A DNA stretch of 64,000 bases from Adenophora triphylla var. japonica (GCA_022495995.1 JAFEMH010002562.1:267200-331199); one strand, 5' to 3'. Positions 22,682 to 33,857 are shown, counted from the first letter of the stretch. The notes: generated from the sequence alone by a model not told the origin. Numbers and translations are program-made.

Positions 22682-24169
22682 ATGGATTTCTTGGGAGCTT
22701 TGGAGGATGGTAATAAGGTGTTGATCGAAAAGTTTGATGGGACGGATTTCAATTTTTGGAAGACACAGATCGAGGATGTTTTGTGGAACAAGGATTTGTA
22801 TCTACCATTAAAAGAAAAGCCGGCGGACATAGAGGAAGCAAAATTCGAAATCTTGGATCGGAAAGCGTTAGGGCTTGTTAGGCAAACGTTGACCAAGGAT
22901 GTCGCGAAGAATGTTTTGGAGGCGAAGACTACCATGGAGATGTTGCAGATGTTGGCGAGCATGTACGAGGCACCATCGGCGGCGAACAAGGCTCATCGAT
23001 GAGGAAGGCATTGAACATAAGGATGGTAGAGGGCATGTCGGCGACAAAGCACATAAGTGAATTCAAATCTCTTGCGACCCAACCGTCTTCCGTGGCATTA
23101 CTCTTGATGATGAGGTACTAGCGTTGATTTTACTTTCTTCTTTACCGGAAAGTTGGGATACGGCTGCGATAGCGATTGCGTTTCAACAGGAAAAGTGAAG
23201 TTGAAGTTTGCGGATGTCGTTGATGTGATTCTTGGCGAAGAAATTCGTAGAAAGAGTAAGGCAGGGACATCGGGGCTAGCACTGAATATCGGTGAAAAGG
23301 GTAAGAGTGGCAAGAAGGTGATTACTTGTTACGATTGTGGGGAGAAGGGGCACTTTAGGAGAAGTTGTCCGAAGCGGTCAGGCAGAGCGAAGGAATTGAA
23401 TGTTGCAGAGGAGTTAGCGGATGTATTAATCTTGGGTGGGAGCAGTTCAACGGATTCGTGGATTTTGGATTCAGGCTCAACGTTTCATTCATGCACTAGT
23501 GCAGAAAGGATGGAGCAGTACATTCCGGGTGATTTTGGGGTTGTTCGTTTGGGAGACAATAATCCAGTCAAGGTCATTGGAAAGGGGGTAGTTCGGGTCA
23601 AAGCAACGGATGGGACTGTTTTGCGGCTACGTGATGTGCGACATATTCCGGATTTGAAGAGGAACTTGATTTCCATAAGGCAACTTGATAAGGAGGGTTG
23701 TGTGGTGACCTTCGGTTGTGGGACGTGGAAGGTAAACCGCGGAGCTAGCTTGGTGGCTCGTGGCGGCGTGGAAAATATGTTGTATACCACATGCAACATG
23801 AGTCGTTGGGGGAAACGAAGGCGCATCCCAATGATGAATGGTGGTGGCCGAGATCGCCATGGTGGGAGAAATTTCACTAAACGGTATGTTGGTAGAAAAT
23901 TGGGTGATGAAGTCGGCCGACGCGGAGCCAATTTGGCCAACATGGGAGCGGGATCTAGAACGGTGATGCGATGGGTTGCAAAGAACACACAAAGGTTCCA
24001 AGCTTGTGATTGTGTGGGGCACGTGGATTCGCGCTGTTCAGGATCGATAGTTAGCAAGCAAGTGAGCGGGGATGTGCAGGGAGGATCATTTGGAATGAAG
24101 ACTCGGAGCATGGTAGAACCGACAGTTATGTTGAAGCGTAGCTCAGCTTCAACTCACTTGGATAACTAG
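22682..24169 (+). pseudogene. Gag and aspartic protease of the nested element
   Basis: The start MDFLGALEDG opens a copia Gag (FDGTDFNFWKTQIEDVLW, the UBN2-type fold). The frame is lost at the TGA at 23000. About 150 bp further on, after another shift, it resumes as SWDTAAIAIAFQ. A C-x2-C-x4-H-x4-C knuckle (CYDCGEKGHFRRSC) and the protease motif WILDSGSTFHSC follow, then LRDVRHIPDLKRNLIS, the usual block after copia protease. The last 120 residues (RWGKRRRIPMMNGGGRD onward) are basic, Gly/Arg-rich and unlike integrase. They stop at 24169, 80 bp before the polypurine tract. No integrase or RT motif is present. Confidence 0.85.
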
Positions 24170-24260
24170 ACAAGAGGCCGGGCGCTACCAACGCAATAGG
24201 CGGCCACCGAAATTTGTTTCAAGAGAGGTATCATGGATGGTTTGTCTCCAGGTGGGAGAT

Positions 24261-24713
24261 TGTTGGGATGTGGAGTCAAAACCATGGATAAAGGAATTTG
24301 AACCGCGGTCGGAGGAGTTGGTGAGATCAAGGAGGATTCTTCTGCAGCAGATTTGTTTCCTATTTTGATTAGATCTCCTCTTGCATTGGTGATTCCTTTT
24401 GGTAGTAATATTTGGAAGGACTTGTGAAGAAAGAAGATTACTTTCTTGAGTAGGAATCCTTTTATTACTAGGATTTGATTTATTGTTCCCTATAAATACA
24501 TGTGATAGCCTAGAGACAAATTGTAACATCTGAAAATATTAGAGAGAATATTTTGGCTTGGTAGCGCCCCCGGAAGTAGTTGTTGTTGCAACGAACCGGG
24601 TTAACAATTCTTGTGTGTTCCTTTGTGTGTGATTTATTTTTCGTGTGTGTTACATCTTATTATTCCTCCTAGCTCGGTCCGTTTTCCGCTGCGTGGGCGT
24701 GATTTTCACAACA
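24261..24713 (+). repeat. 3' LTR of the nested element
   Basis: 453 bp. Identical in my reading to the 5' LTR up to TTACATCTTATT, then different until the shared GTGATTTTCACAACA. Confidence 0.92.
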
Positions 24714-27219
24714 TATCAAGAGGGCCAAACAGGCCAGAAGTAATACCAGGATGCTCAAAGTTGTTACCAGATGATGTGGAACCAGATTTTGCCAAGGGAA
24801 AAGTGTTCTCATCAAATAGAACATGTCGGGTAACATATAGTCTGCCCGTTGATTGATCAAGGCACCGATATCCTTTCCTGAAAATGTCATATCCCAAAAA
24901 AATACATGGAGTTGATTTAGGCATGAGTTTATGTTTATTATATGGTACAAGGTGGGGAAAGCATAAACAACCAAAAGTTTTTAGGAACATGTAGTTCGGA
25001 GTTCTCTTGAGTAGCTTTTGATGAGGAGAGATGTATCCTAACAAACGCATTGGTAGCCGATTAATTAAAAAGACGGCTGTACTAAAAGCTTCTAACCAAT
25101 ACTTTTGAGGTACCCCAGATTGTGCTAACAAACATAATCCCATTTCGACAATGTGGCGGTGTTTTCGTTCAACGGTTCCATTTTGTTGCGGTGTATGGGC
25201 ACAAGTGGATTGATGTTTTATTCCATGATTTTTAAGAAAAACAAAGAATTGTCTATTCATGAACTCACCACCCCCATCTGTTTGAATGGTTTTAATAGTA
25301 TGTATGGCAGCGATTTTACGACTTAGTTGGTTTTCAACTTGAGTTTTGAATGTAGAGAAAACATCCACAACATCAGATTTTCTAAGCAAAGGATAGAACC
25401 AAACGTATCGAGAGAAATCATCAACAATGCTTAAATAATAACGAAAACCACTATTTGAAGTAATTGGGGAGGGACCCCATACATCCAAGTGCAACAAAGC
25501 TAATGGTTCAGTAGAATGAAAATTACGAGTAGAAAAAGGTAAACTACACGATTTTCCTAAGGGGCAAATGTGACAACAAGATTTATTTGAGACGGATCCA
25601 CTAATTGGAATTTTGACTCTTTTGACTAAGGACTTGAAAACCTGAGATGACGGGTGTCCAAGACGGGCATGCCAAGTGGACGACGAAGCACGTTCCCCAA
25701 TGAGGGCCAAAGGATTGACTCGAGAAGATGGATCGAACCGAAGTGTGTAGAGTCCATCACAGCTACTGCCAGAAAGAATGGTCTGCTTCGTGGTGTTGTC
25801 CTTCACACGAAAACCAAAACCATTAAACTCAAAGAAGCAATTATTATCAAGAGAGAAACGACGAATAGAAAGTAAAGATTTATGCATGTTAGGAACACAT
25901 AAAACATTACGAAGAATAAAATTTCTATTATGAGAAGAGACAGAGGCATGGCCTATAGAAGAGATGGGGATACGAGTACCATTAGCCACAGTGACCGCAT
26001 CACTACCTGAGTAGGGAGTAACATGAGAGAACCCGTCCATGGATGCAGTCATATGATTTGTTGCCCCGGTGTCAAGAACGTAAGATGGATTGCCCTGACC
26101 ATGATGGTACTCGGATGAAGGTGATGAGACAGGAGCCTGATGAGTGTACAATGCATAATTACCCAGATCCTTGCATTGAGGGGCGGTATGACCATGTTTA
26201 TGACAAAGTTGACAAGCTGTGTTGGTAACATGGGTAAATGGATTTGGTGGGTAATATGGAGTGGTGGTTCGGCCAGTAGGGTGGGGGGGTCTTGGTGCAT
26301 TAAATTGTTGGTGGTATTGAGAAGGGTTAGGAATGGGATTGGGTGTTGGCAAAATTCCATGGTTCCCCTTGCTAGTACCTCCACGATTTTTGTTACCAGA
26401 ATTTCCACGACCCCCTTTGTTCCTGTTATTTCCTTGGTTACGACCCGGATTAGGACTACCACCGGACATATTATATGAAGAAGGGTGAGAAGCCGGAGTG
26501 TCCTTACCAGCAGCAAGAGCAGTTGTCGGATTGAGAGCCAAAGGAGAAAACCTAGTCTGCAAATCTTCTTCCTGTAATAACAAATCGAGGAGATCGTCAA
26601 GGGATTCAGCAGGTTTGTTATTTTGAGACGTGATGAACTCCTTGTATGTTGACCCAAGTCCGGACACTATGCGTTGTTGAAGATCCTCGTCGGACAAAAC
26701 ATCACCTGCTTTGGCAAGGGCGTCAGAGATGGAAGTGGCATAAAGAAAATAATCGTCTATGCTCATATCCGAACGCCTGGAGAGTGAGTTTAGATCGGCT
26801 TTGAGTTTCTGAACATGAACTCTAGACTTGCCACCGAATCGTTTTTCAAGTAGATTCCAGGCAGCAGGAGCAGTGACGCATGGGTTCACTCGCGACTGAA
26901 TTTTGGAGCAGACAGTCGCTTTGATCCATCCTAGTGCTAGGCTCGATGCTTGATTAAAGTAATCAAGCCAAGGGTTGTCTGTCCCATCTTCAAGAGTGGC
27001 CGGAGGAGGCTCAGTTTGCAGCACAGCAAACGTAAGTTTGAAGGTGGTCAATACGGTAAAGAACAACGATCGCCAATTGAGGTAATTGTCGTTGTTCAAG
27101 TGACAGTGCCCGAGGAAAGATTGGATGTTCAGAGTAAGAGGAAGGGTGGGAGGGGTTGCAGCGGAAGTTTTAAGAGTTGAACAAGGAGGAGACATGGCGG
27201 ACGAAGGAGAAGCGGCCAT
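24706..27219 (-). pseudogene. Copia Gag, protease and integrase (5' half of the polyprotein)
   Basis: Open from 27258, but the first 13 codons lie in the primer site, so the ATG at 27219 (MAASPSS) is the likely start. Residues counted from 27258: Gag 40-235; Gly/Asn-rich segment 265-300; zinc knuckle CQLCHKHGHTAPQC at 349-362; protease DTGA at 396-399; integrase zinc site with H530, H535 and CHIC at 562-565; integrase core with Asp592 (LDVWG), Asp661 (QTDGGGEF) and Glu697 (NGTVERK). All key residues are present. The frame ends artificially at 24706, inside the nested LTR. Were it not for that insertion and the frameshift near 21900 this element would look functional. Confidence 0.92.
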
Positions 27220-27234
27220 GGATCTAAATGGTGA

Positions 27235-27243
27235 CTGATACCA
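27235..27243 (-). promoter_or_regulatory. Copia primer-binding site
   Basis: TGGTATCAG on the minus strand lies directly next to the 5' LTR. It matches the start of the initiator tRNA-Met complement used by most plant copia elements. The match does not go on as AGC, so it is short. Confidence 0.8.
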
Positions 27244-27515
27244 TATAAGACTACCCAATAGGGTTCATTGACGTGAAGAAGAGAGTATGAGAAATTCTCC
27301 AAAACGTGAGATATCCTCAGTGGAGATTTGTATTTTTATATTCATAATAATGTACAAGAGTCCTACTTACTGACTAATACATGGAATGAATATTCTAACT
27401 AAGGTATGAAATAACTATTGACCAAGACAATATAAGTCTACCAAATATATACAAATCACAATAACCTTCTGAGAATAGAACGGATCATTTTGTGATCTCG
27501 GTATTACTGTTTACA
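27244..27515 (-). repeat. Copia 5' LTR
   Basis: 272 bp. Its first codons (element sense TGTAAACAGTAA) finish the ankyrin reading frame with Cys-Lys-Gln and a stop. Confidence 0.95.
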
Positions 27516-29675
27516 CCTTCCTCTTCTTTGGGAATTATAGTAATTTCTTAGCTTGGGGATGCCCTTGATTATGAGACGGATGACGTGAAACAAGATGAGA
27601 ATTACCAATAACAACTCCCACGTCACCTGAACTACCGTATTAACCATTACCAAAAAGGGGACATCCGAATCAAGACCATACGAAAGAGTTATCATGGCGA
27701 GGAGGAAAGTAAGTGAAGTAGAGGTTACAGTAATCCACATTATAACCATCAAAATAAACATGAATATACGCCTCTTGATTGGCAACCCGCTTATAAGCAG
27801 TAGAATAATGCTAAGCGACGCAATAAAGCTAACCGTGTTGGTAATTACCATCAACCTGTAAGTAGATGAAGCATTAGATGCCATTATAGAGTAGCCTGCC
27901 TTATGGTTATCGTTGGTATCTTGCCAAACACCCCCTGGAGGGTTCACGCCAACTTGGAATGCCATGGTTGCTATTAGTGATGCCACCACCATTAACGTGC
28001 TTTGTTTTTCTTCCAACCATTTTTCCTGGTTTTGGGGACCATTTTCCACTATTTTCTTTTTTGATGCTGGAGGTTCTAGGAGGGCCAAGTCCCTCCGGCT
28101 CAATAAAGTTTCTGTATGGTTTTGCGTCTGCTTTGAATTGTTTCTATTTTCTTCAATGGCGCCTGCACTTGTAAGGTTCTCCTTGATTTCTTTGTCATTC
28201 ACATCTCTTTGGGATAGTGCTAAAACACCCATTGCTGTAACCCCATCTGCATTTGGCTCATTCACTTCTATTGTAGTATTCCGAAGCAAGAATTTTATGG
28301 TCTGCATAAATTTTAGAGCTGATAAGAAATTGATGAATGAAAGTTTGCATAAAAGCAGAAAATAGTAAAAAAAAAACTCTTATAATAGAGAATTTCTATC
28401 TATTTTGGGGGTATGTTTAATAACTGAAAATAGAAAAAATTTACTCCCTCCGTCCCAGGGATCTTTGCACAAAATTTTGGGACACGGAAGTTAAGAAAAA
28501 CTGAGGAGGTGTGAGTGTGAAAAGTAAGGTGGAGAGATAAAGTGGGGCAGAGAATAGTAAGTAAATAGTTGATGTGAGTATGACAAGTGAGTCACAATGA
28601 ATACTCTCTCCGTCCCCGCCCAGTGTATACTTATTTCCCTTTTGGTCCGTCCCAGCCCAGTGTGAACTACCATAAATGGTATGTCCTTTAATATTTTATA
28701 TTCTCTCTACCCCACCCACTCATTAACTCCACTCATTCTCCACTATACAATTTATTCAATCAACCTACTATTTACTCCACTCATTCTTTCTCTTCATTTT
28801 CTACCACACATTTTCATTATCTTAATAATATTTCTTAATCGGCGTGCCTTGGTCAATGGTTCACAATTGGGTGAGACGGAGGGAGTAAATTATAAATATT
28901 TTAAACTTATCATTTCGGTAGTGCAATTTGTTATGGGACAACCAATGGAACTCGTGCAAAAGTGTTATTGGACAAAGGGAGTATATTCTTATTATATGTG
29001 AATTTCTATCTTCCTTTTTTTTGGGGGGGGGGGGTTACTATGTTTAACAACAGAAAATAATTGTTACATAAATACCTCAATCTGTTTATCCGCCACTGCT
29101 AAGTGTAAAATAGTATGTCCATCATCATCCTTAGAATTAACGAACTCGTGATCACTAAGAGTCTCCACTAGAAGCTTTAAAGCCTCTATCTGGTTGTGTT
29201 TAACACATAAATGCAAGATAGTCTCATTCCTGTGTGCCATGGCTCTAGCTGCAAGAACCCTAGCTCGGAGCAACTCTTTCAAAACATCGATCCTCCCTTT
29301 CATGGCTGCAAGATGGACAGGATTCCATCCATCTCTATCACGTGCAAGGCACGTGTCAGGGCTGACCAATATCAACTCCTTCACTATTTCCACGTACCCT
29401 TTTGCTGATGCCAAGTGAAGAGGGGAAGATCTTCTAGAGTTCAACTCTGTAGCTAACTCAGGCTTTTGTCTGAGAATCTCTCGGACAAAATCAAGATGGC
29501 CTAACATTGATGCCACATGAAGGGGTGTCTCGTTGTAAGGATTTAGTATAATATCTCTATCGAGAATTAATGGATCTTCTCGAAGCAATCCTAGCAAGGA
29601 AGATACACTTCCTTCTACCGACGCTTCAAAAATGAGCTTTTTCATATCCAAGCTTTCTCCCAATGGCTCGATCAC
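27504..29675 (-). CDS. Ankyrin repeat protein with PGG domain and four membrane segments (BDA1/ITN1-like)
   Basis: Two exons, 29675-29076 and 28301-27504. The intron 29075-28302 has GT/AG ends, and joining is in phase (KQIE then TIKFLL), giving 465 residues. Residues 48-200 hold about five ankyrin repeats (ETPLHVASMLGHLDFVREIL, SPLHLASAKGYVEIVKEL, NPVHLAAMKGRIDVLKEL). A basic linker (about 240-300) precedes the PGG domain: a membrane segment at 301-320, PPGGVWQD at 321-328, then three more hydrophobic stretches near 352-371, 380-407 and 415-443. Such proteins sit in plant membranes and some act in immunity or salt response; the partner of this one is unknown. The last three codons and stop come from the copia LTR inserted at 27516. 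The original 11-residue tail lies at 19837-19877. The intron holds nested MITEs. Domains look whole, so the protein may still work. Confidence 0.88.
28444..28981. mobile_element. Stowaway-type MITE in the ankyrin intron, interrupted
   Basis: The left end CTCCCTCCGTCCC follows TA at 28442-28443. The right end GGACAAAGGGAG precedes TA at 28982-28983, and GTGCAAA inside both ends pairs as well. A second MITE (28604-28885) lies inside it, so the original element was about 255 bp. Confidence 0.75.
28604..28885. mobile_element. Stowaway-type MITE nested in the previous one
   Basis: The ends CTCTCTCCGTCCCC and GAGACGGAGGGAG are flanked by TA (28602-28603 and 28886-28887). 282 bp, no coding capacity. 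Confidence 0.8.
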
Positions 29676-29926
29676 TCACACACTGGACATGGATTCTATA
29701 AATTGAGAGAAGAGATAAGATATTTGCTGGTGAAATGAATAAGTAGTGGCCACTATTTAATAAGTCTCCTGTCAATAATTAGTGGGCACTAGTTAGTGGA
29801 CATTCTGGTGAAATGAATAATTAGTGGGCACTCGATTGGTAAAAGACTTTCTAATTTTCCGGACACTCATAAAGCTTACCTTTTAGGATTTTAAAGCAAA
29901 GAGCAAGTCATTTCTCTAAATAAATA
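29676..29926. other. Upstream region of the ankyrin gene
   Basis: About 250 bp separate the ATG from the next MITE. A segment with GTGGGCACT/AGTAGTGGCCACT variants is repeated three times (29740-29830). I see no convincing TATA box or other promoter motif. Confidence 0.5.
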
Positions 29927-30235
29927 CTCCCTCTCTCCCAGCCCAAGCTTCATCATTTTGAAAGTGGAACAAAATTTAAGAAAAGTGTTGAGTGGAAAAT
30001 GGTTGTGAGAGAGAATAAGTGAATGAGTATCACAAGTGGGACCCACAATTTAAATATGTGAGGAGGAAAAATTAGTGGATATGACAAGTGGACCCCACAA
30101 TTTATGAATGTGAGTATGAGAAGTGGGGTATGTATAATAGAATATTAATAAACCTTTTCCATTTTAGGAATGGTGAAGCTTCTATCGGGACACCCATTTG
30201 AGTAAAAGGTGAAGCTTCGAACGGGACGGAGGGAG
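29927..30235. mobile_element. Stowaway-type MITE upstream of the ankyrin gene
   Basis: The ends CTCCCTCTCTCCC and GGGACGGAGGGAG are flanked by TA (29925-29926 and 30236-30237). AAGCTTC near both ends extends the pairing. 309 bp. It lies about 250 bp upstream of the ankyrin ATG and could affect its promoter. Confidence 0.85.
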
Positions 30236-30237
30236 TA

Positions 30238-30935
30238 TTCAATAAATTTTAGAAATTAATTTGGACATTTCATTTCATGTATAACTTTATCATTTATGTA
30301 AGATTGCATTTGAAAGACATGACATTGGTCGTCTAGTGATGAATTGTTTAAGTAATTAAAACCTTAAATAGGATGGAATTAAAATTGAAGTGAGAATTTG
30401 ACAAAAGTCGTGGTTAAAGTTTGATTAATGATAAAGTAGCGTTTAAACTTGGGGACTTAATTAAATTGGGAGTTGATCTCTTGTAAAACGTGTTTTTGTG
30501 CGATGTTATTTTTGTTATAAGTAAGTGAGATTTTGTGTGATGTGATATTTTAGTAAATAAGTGAAAATTAGTGCGCATTGGGAATCAAAAACCGCACAAC
30601 TGTCAGTCAAAAACAATGGAACAGACATTAAAAACACTACAACTAGATATCAATTAACAATCACATTTGAATAAGGTTATCGCTAAGTCCATAACAAACC
30701 TTCTAGATATCATCATAAAATGGTTCTGGATATCAATATTAAAGCGTTCTTAATATAAATTAATAAGTACATTTGAACAAGGTCATGGACTTGACCACGA
30801 TCATGACAAACAAATCTACTAAATATCAATTTCAGAGGTTTCTATATATTAATAGCAATTAATATACATTCAACAAAATATTTAAGTGAAATGGCACAAC
30901 AAAATACTTGTACCGGCACACCCCGTTTGAGTGAT
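30238..30935. other. Intergenic, nothing recognised
   Basis: AT-rich, no open frame of interest, no terminal repeats seen. It ends at the copia target duplication AAATA (30936-30940). Confidence 0.6.
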
Positions 30936-30940
30936 AAATA

Positions 30941-31446
30941 TATTAAAGATGACTCTAAGGATGATTCTCCTCCAAGCACAAATGAGGCGCCAGCCTCAGA
31001 TCCTGCCAGGCGCCCGCCTCAGATTCGTCATACCACGGCCACAGGTGCTGGAAGTCAGCCGTCCGCCTCGTGTGTCTCCATGAACCCGCCTCGTCTTCAA
31101 CAGAACACGGCTACACCTTCTGGATGCAATCCGTCTGCCTCACCTAAGGCCAGGTGCCCGCCTCAGACTCACAATGCCTCGGCCGTTGCCACTGTCTTTC
31201 AGGCGTCCGCCTCGTGTGTCTCCAGGCGCCCGCCTCGTCAGTCGACAGCTGCCTTGAAGTTTCCTACCTAGATTTGGTTTCTATATTGTATTCATGTATA
31301 TTTAGTACTGTATTTGTATTAGGAAACCAAATCACTTAATTGTATAGTTTAGGACTCCAAATCCTTGTATAGAAAGGACTCCTCATATTGTACTATATAT
31401 ATTCATGGTTAATCAATATACAAACAAGTTTTTTCAAAATCTTACA
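30941..31446 (+). repeat. 5' LTR of the plus-strand copia element
   Basis: The first 330 bp are GC-rich and built of repeats of a CCGCCTC core (for example GGCGTCCGCCTCGTGTGTCT); the rest is AT-rich. A TATA-like stretch (ACTATATATATTC) lies near 31391. The 126-codon frame here only reads the repeats. Confidence 0.93.
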
Positions 31447-31526
31447 TGTTATCAGAGCATTAAGATTCAAAACCCAAAACCCTAAGAACTTCTCCCAATT
31501 TTCGGCAGCCCCACCCCACCCTTGCA

Positions 31527-32650
31527 ATGGCCGGAGCTTCCTCCACCATTCCAAACGCTGCCCAACCCGACCAACCTCTCTTCCTAGTAAACCTATCCTA
31601 TTGCCGCACCCTCACCCCCTAACCTATATCTCACATGGGCATCCCAAATAACCTCTATCCTCTTTCGCCTCGACCTCTTAAAGTTTGTTGATGGAACCCA
31701 CCCAAAACCCGAGGATAACATCACCATCAATACCCTAGCCACCGTTGAAACGGACGATGAACCGGCCAAATCAGCCACCACCACCACTATTCCCAATCCG
31801 GCAGCCATCACTTGGTCTCGCCAAGACCGCCTTATCCTTGGAGCCCTCATAGGAACCTTAGATCCCGCTATTGCTCCCCTTGTCCACCAAGCCAAAACCT
31901 CCCACGAAGCTTGGACCATCCTCAAAACCACCTATGCCAACCCCTCCCATGGACACATCCTTCAAATCAAAGAAAACCTTGCAAACCTTACCAAAAACCA
32001 ACTATCCATCTCTGATTACATGAATGCTGTCAAATCCTACACCGACAAGCTTGCCATGGATTCCGAGGATATAATCTACACCATCCTAAAAGGTTTGGAC
32101 TATGAAACCTTCAAACCCGTCATAGACTCCACCCGAGCCCGAGTCAACCCTATCTCCTTTGAAGCCATACACGAAAAACTCATCCAACATGAACTCACCC
32201 TTAAACAATCCACCACCACCACTCCTCTCCCCACCACCGCCTTCACCACCCAAACCCGTCCATCCCCCAACCGTGGCTACCACCGCACTACCAACCCCTC
32301 TCCATCCTCTAGCTCAAACCATTCACCCCTCCCCTTTAAAGGAAAGTGCCAATATTGCCGCAACATTGGTCATGTCATCTCCCAATGTCGCCAATTTAAG
32401 CACGACCACCCCACCGTGACCTTCTCCCCTCTTTCTTGCCAAAACTGTAATCCAACACCTAACCCCCAAGCTCACACCGCAGCCTATCCCAACCCCCTCC
32501 ACCCCTTTCTTGGCTCATCGACAGTGGTGCAACCAATCACATCACCAACGATCTTTCCAACCTTGCCTTACACACACCCTACAATAACAGTGACGACGTC
32601 ATTATTGGCGACGATTCCTCTCTTCCGATTTCCAACATAGGTTCATTCTC
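31527..32650 (+). pseudogene. Copia Gag, broken
   Basis: The ATG at 31527 opens MAGASSTIPNAA and meets a stop about 30 codons on. After a shift the UBN2-type Gag is readable (RLILGALIGTLDPAIAPLV, AWTILKTTYANPSHGHI, IYTILKGLDYETFKPVI). It is followed by a Ser/Thr/Pro-rich part and a zinc knuckle C-x2-C-x4-H-x4-C (CQYCRNIGHVISQC). The frame then moves again near 32510, just at the protease motif (LIDSGATNH), which is in another frame. The protein would coat the element RNA; this copy is not translatable as a whole. Confidence 0.88.
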
Positions 32651-33857
32651 TCTCCCCACATCCTCCTCCCCTCTCAATTTTAATAATGTCTTGCATGTCC
32701 CTCTTATTACTCGCAACATTCTATCCGTGTCTCAATTTTGTCATGACAACAATGCCATCATTGAATTCTCACATTCTTCTTTTCTTATCAAGGACAAAGC
32801 CACGAGTCAAACTCTTATCCATGGAAACCTTGAGGATGGTGTCTATATTTGGCACCATCCGCCCATTCAAGCTCATTCAAGCTCTCTCTCCTCACAGCTA
32901 TGGCATCATAGATTAGGACATCCCGCTTCCCCCATTCTTAGTTTATTACGTAGCAAGTTTAGTTTATCTATTTCCTCTAGCTTATCTCCTTGTAATTCTT
33001 GTTTTATTAATAAAAGCCACAAGCTGCCATTTACATCTTCTACTCTTGTCTCACATGCTCCCCTTGATCTCATTTTTTCGGATGTATGGACCTCTCCAAT
33101 TTACTCACTTGACAATTTTAAATACTATGTCATCTTTGTCGATCACTTCACTAAATACATTTGGTTTTACACTCTCAAACACAAATCCGACACTTATAAC
33201 ACCTTCCTTCGCTTCAAAGCTTTAGTCAAAAAATACTTCAAACGCCCCATCATTCAAATCTACTCCGACAACGAGGGTGAATACCTCAAACTCACACCCA
33301 CCCTTGGTCAAAATGGCATCACCCACCTTACTACACCCCCTCACACTTCTGAACACAACGGCTACGCCGAACGTCGTCACCTCCACATTGTTGAAACGAG
33401 TCTCACCCTCCTTTCCCATGCCAACCTACCCCTCACCCTTTGGCCCTATGCTCTCACCACTGCCACCTACCTCATAAACAGATTGCCTACTCCCACCCTA
33501 ACTAATGATTCCCCCTACCTCCGCCTTTTCCGCTCCCCTCCAAACTATACCAAGTTACATAGCTTTGGTTGCCTCTGCTATCCCTGGCTCTGCCCATACA
33601 CTTCCCACAAGCTAGCCCCTAAATCCATCCCATGTATCTTCGTTGGTTACTCACCTACGCAAAGTGCATATTACTGCCTTGATCCCACTTCCCATCGTGT
33701 CTACACCTCCCGCCATGTCCGCTTTGTTGAAACCACCTTCCCATACAACTCCCTCACCACCAATTCCCCCACTGCTTCCACTCCTCTTCCCTCTGAACGA
33801 CACACCCTGTTTCTCCCTATTCTAAACACCACCTCCTCTATTCCACCTCCCCCCTAA
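32511..33857 (+). pseudogene. Copia protease and integrase, broken
   Basis: It starts with the protease motif DSGATNH (near 32518) and continues into VLHVPLITRNILSVSQ. Integrase follows with HHRLGHPASPIL, CNSCFINKSHKLPF, Asp in LIFSDVWTSP, Asp in IYSDNEGEYLKL and Glu in HNGYAERRHLHIVE. The catalytic triad is therefore complete. The frame ends at 33857 inside the Pro/Ser-rich linker. The sequence of this element is very rich in CC and TC on the plus strand, unlike its neighbours. Confidence 0.88.

Larger units (their letters stand above)
22168..24713 (+). mobile_element. Nested copia-type element with gag and protease only
   Basis: Inserted in the pol linker of the minus-strand copia element in opposite orientation. 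LTRs are at 22168-22627 and 24261-24713, both TGTTGGGATG...CACAACA. Target duplication is TATCA at 22163-22167 and 24714-24718. The primer site TGGTATCAAAGC (22630-22641) is of the tRNA-Met type, and the polypurine tract AGGTGGGAGAT (24250-24260) abuts the 3' LTR. The inner part is only 1633 bp and codes Gag and protease, with no integrase or RT. It is therefore non-autonomous, like the TR-GAG group described in plants, and needed a full element to move it. Confidence 0.93.
19878..27515 (-). mobile_element. Ty1/copia retrotransposon, host of a nested element
   Basis: LTRs are at 27244-27515 (5', 272 bp) and 19878-20146 (3', 269 bp). They differ by one substitution and a 3-bp indel in my reading. 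Target duplication is CCTTC at 19873-19877 and 27516-27520. In element sense it starts TGTAAACAG and ends CTTATA, so the usual terminal CA is TA. The primer site TGGTATCAG (tRNA-Met type, 27235-27243) abuts the 5' LTR, and a G-run (C-run on plus at 20147-20153) forms the polypurine tract. Without the 2546-bp nested element and one extra TATCA the element would be about 5.1 kb, normal for copia. It sits in the last codons of the ankyrin gene in the same orientation. Confidence 0.95.

Noticed and set aside
22168..24713. Reading the copia region as one element with an internal duplication
   Set aside because: The inner LTRs have their own target duplication (TATCA), primer site and polypurine tract in the opposite orientation, so it is a separate nested insertion.
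30891..31271. 126-codon open frame rich in Pro, Ser and Arg
   Set aside because: It starts before the LTR and reads the GC-rich LTR repeats; the second LTR copy breaks it differently.
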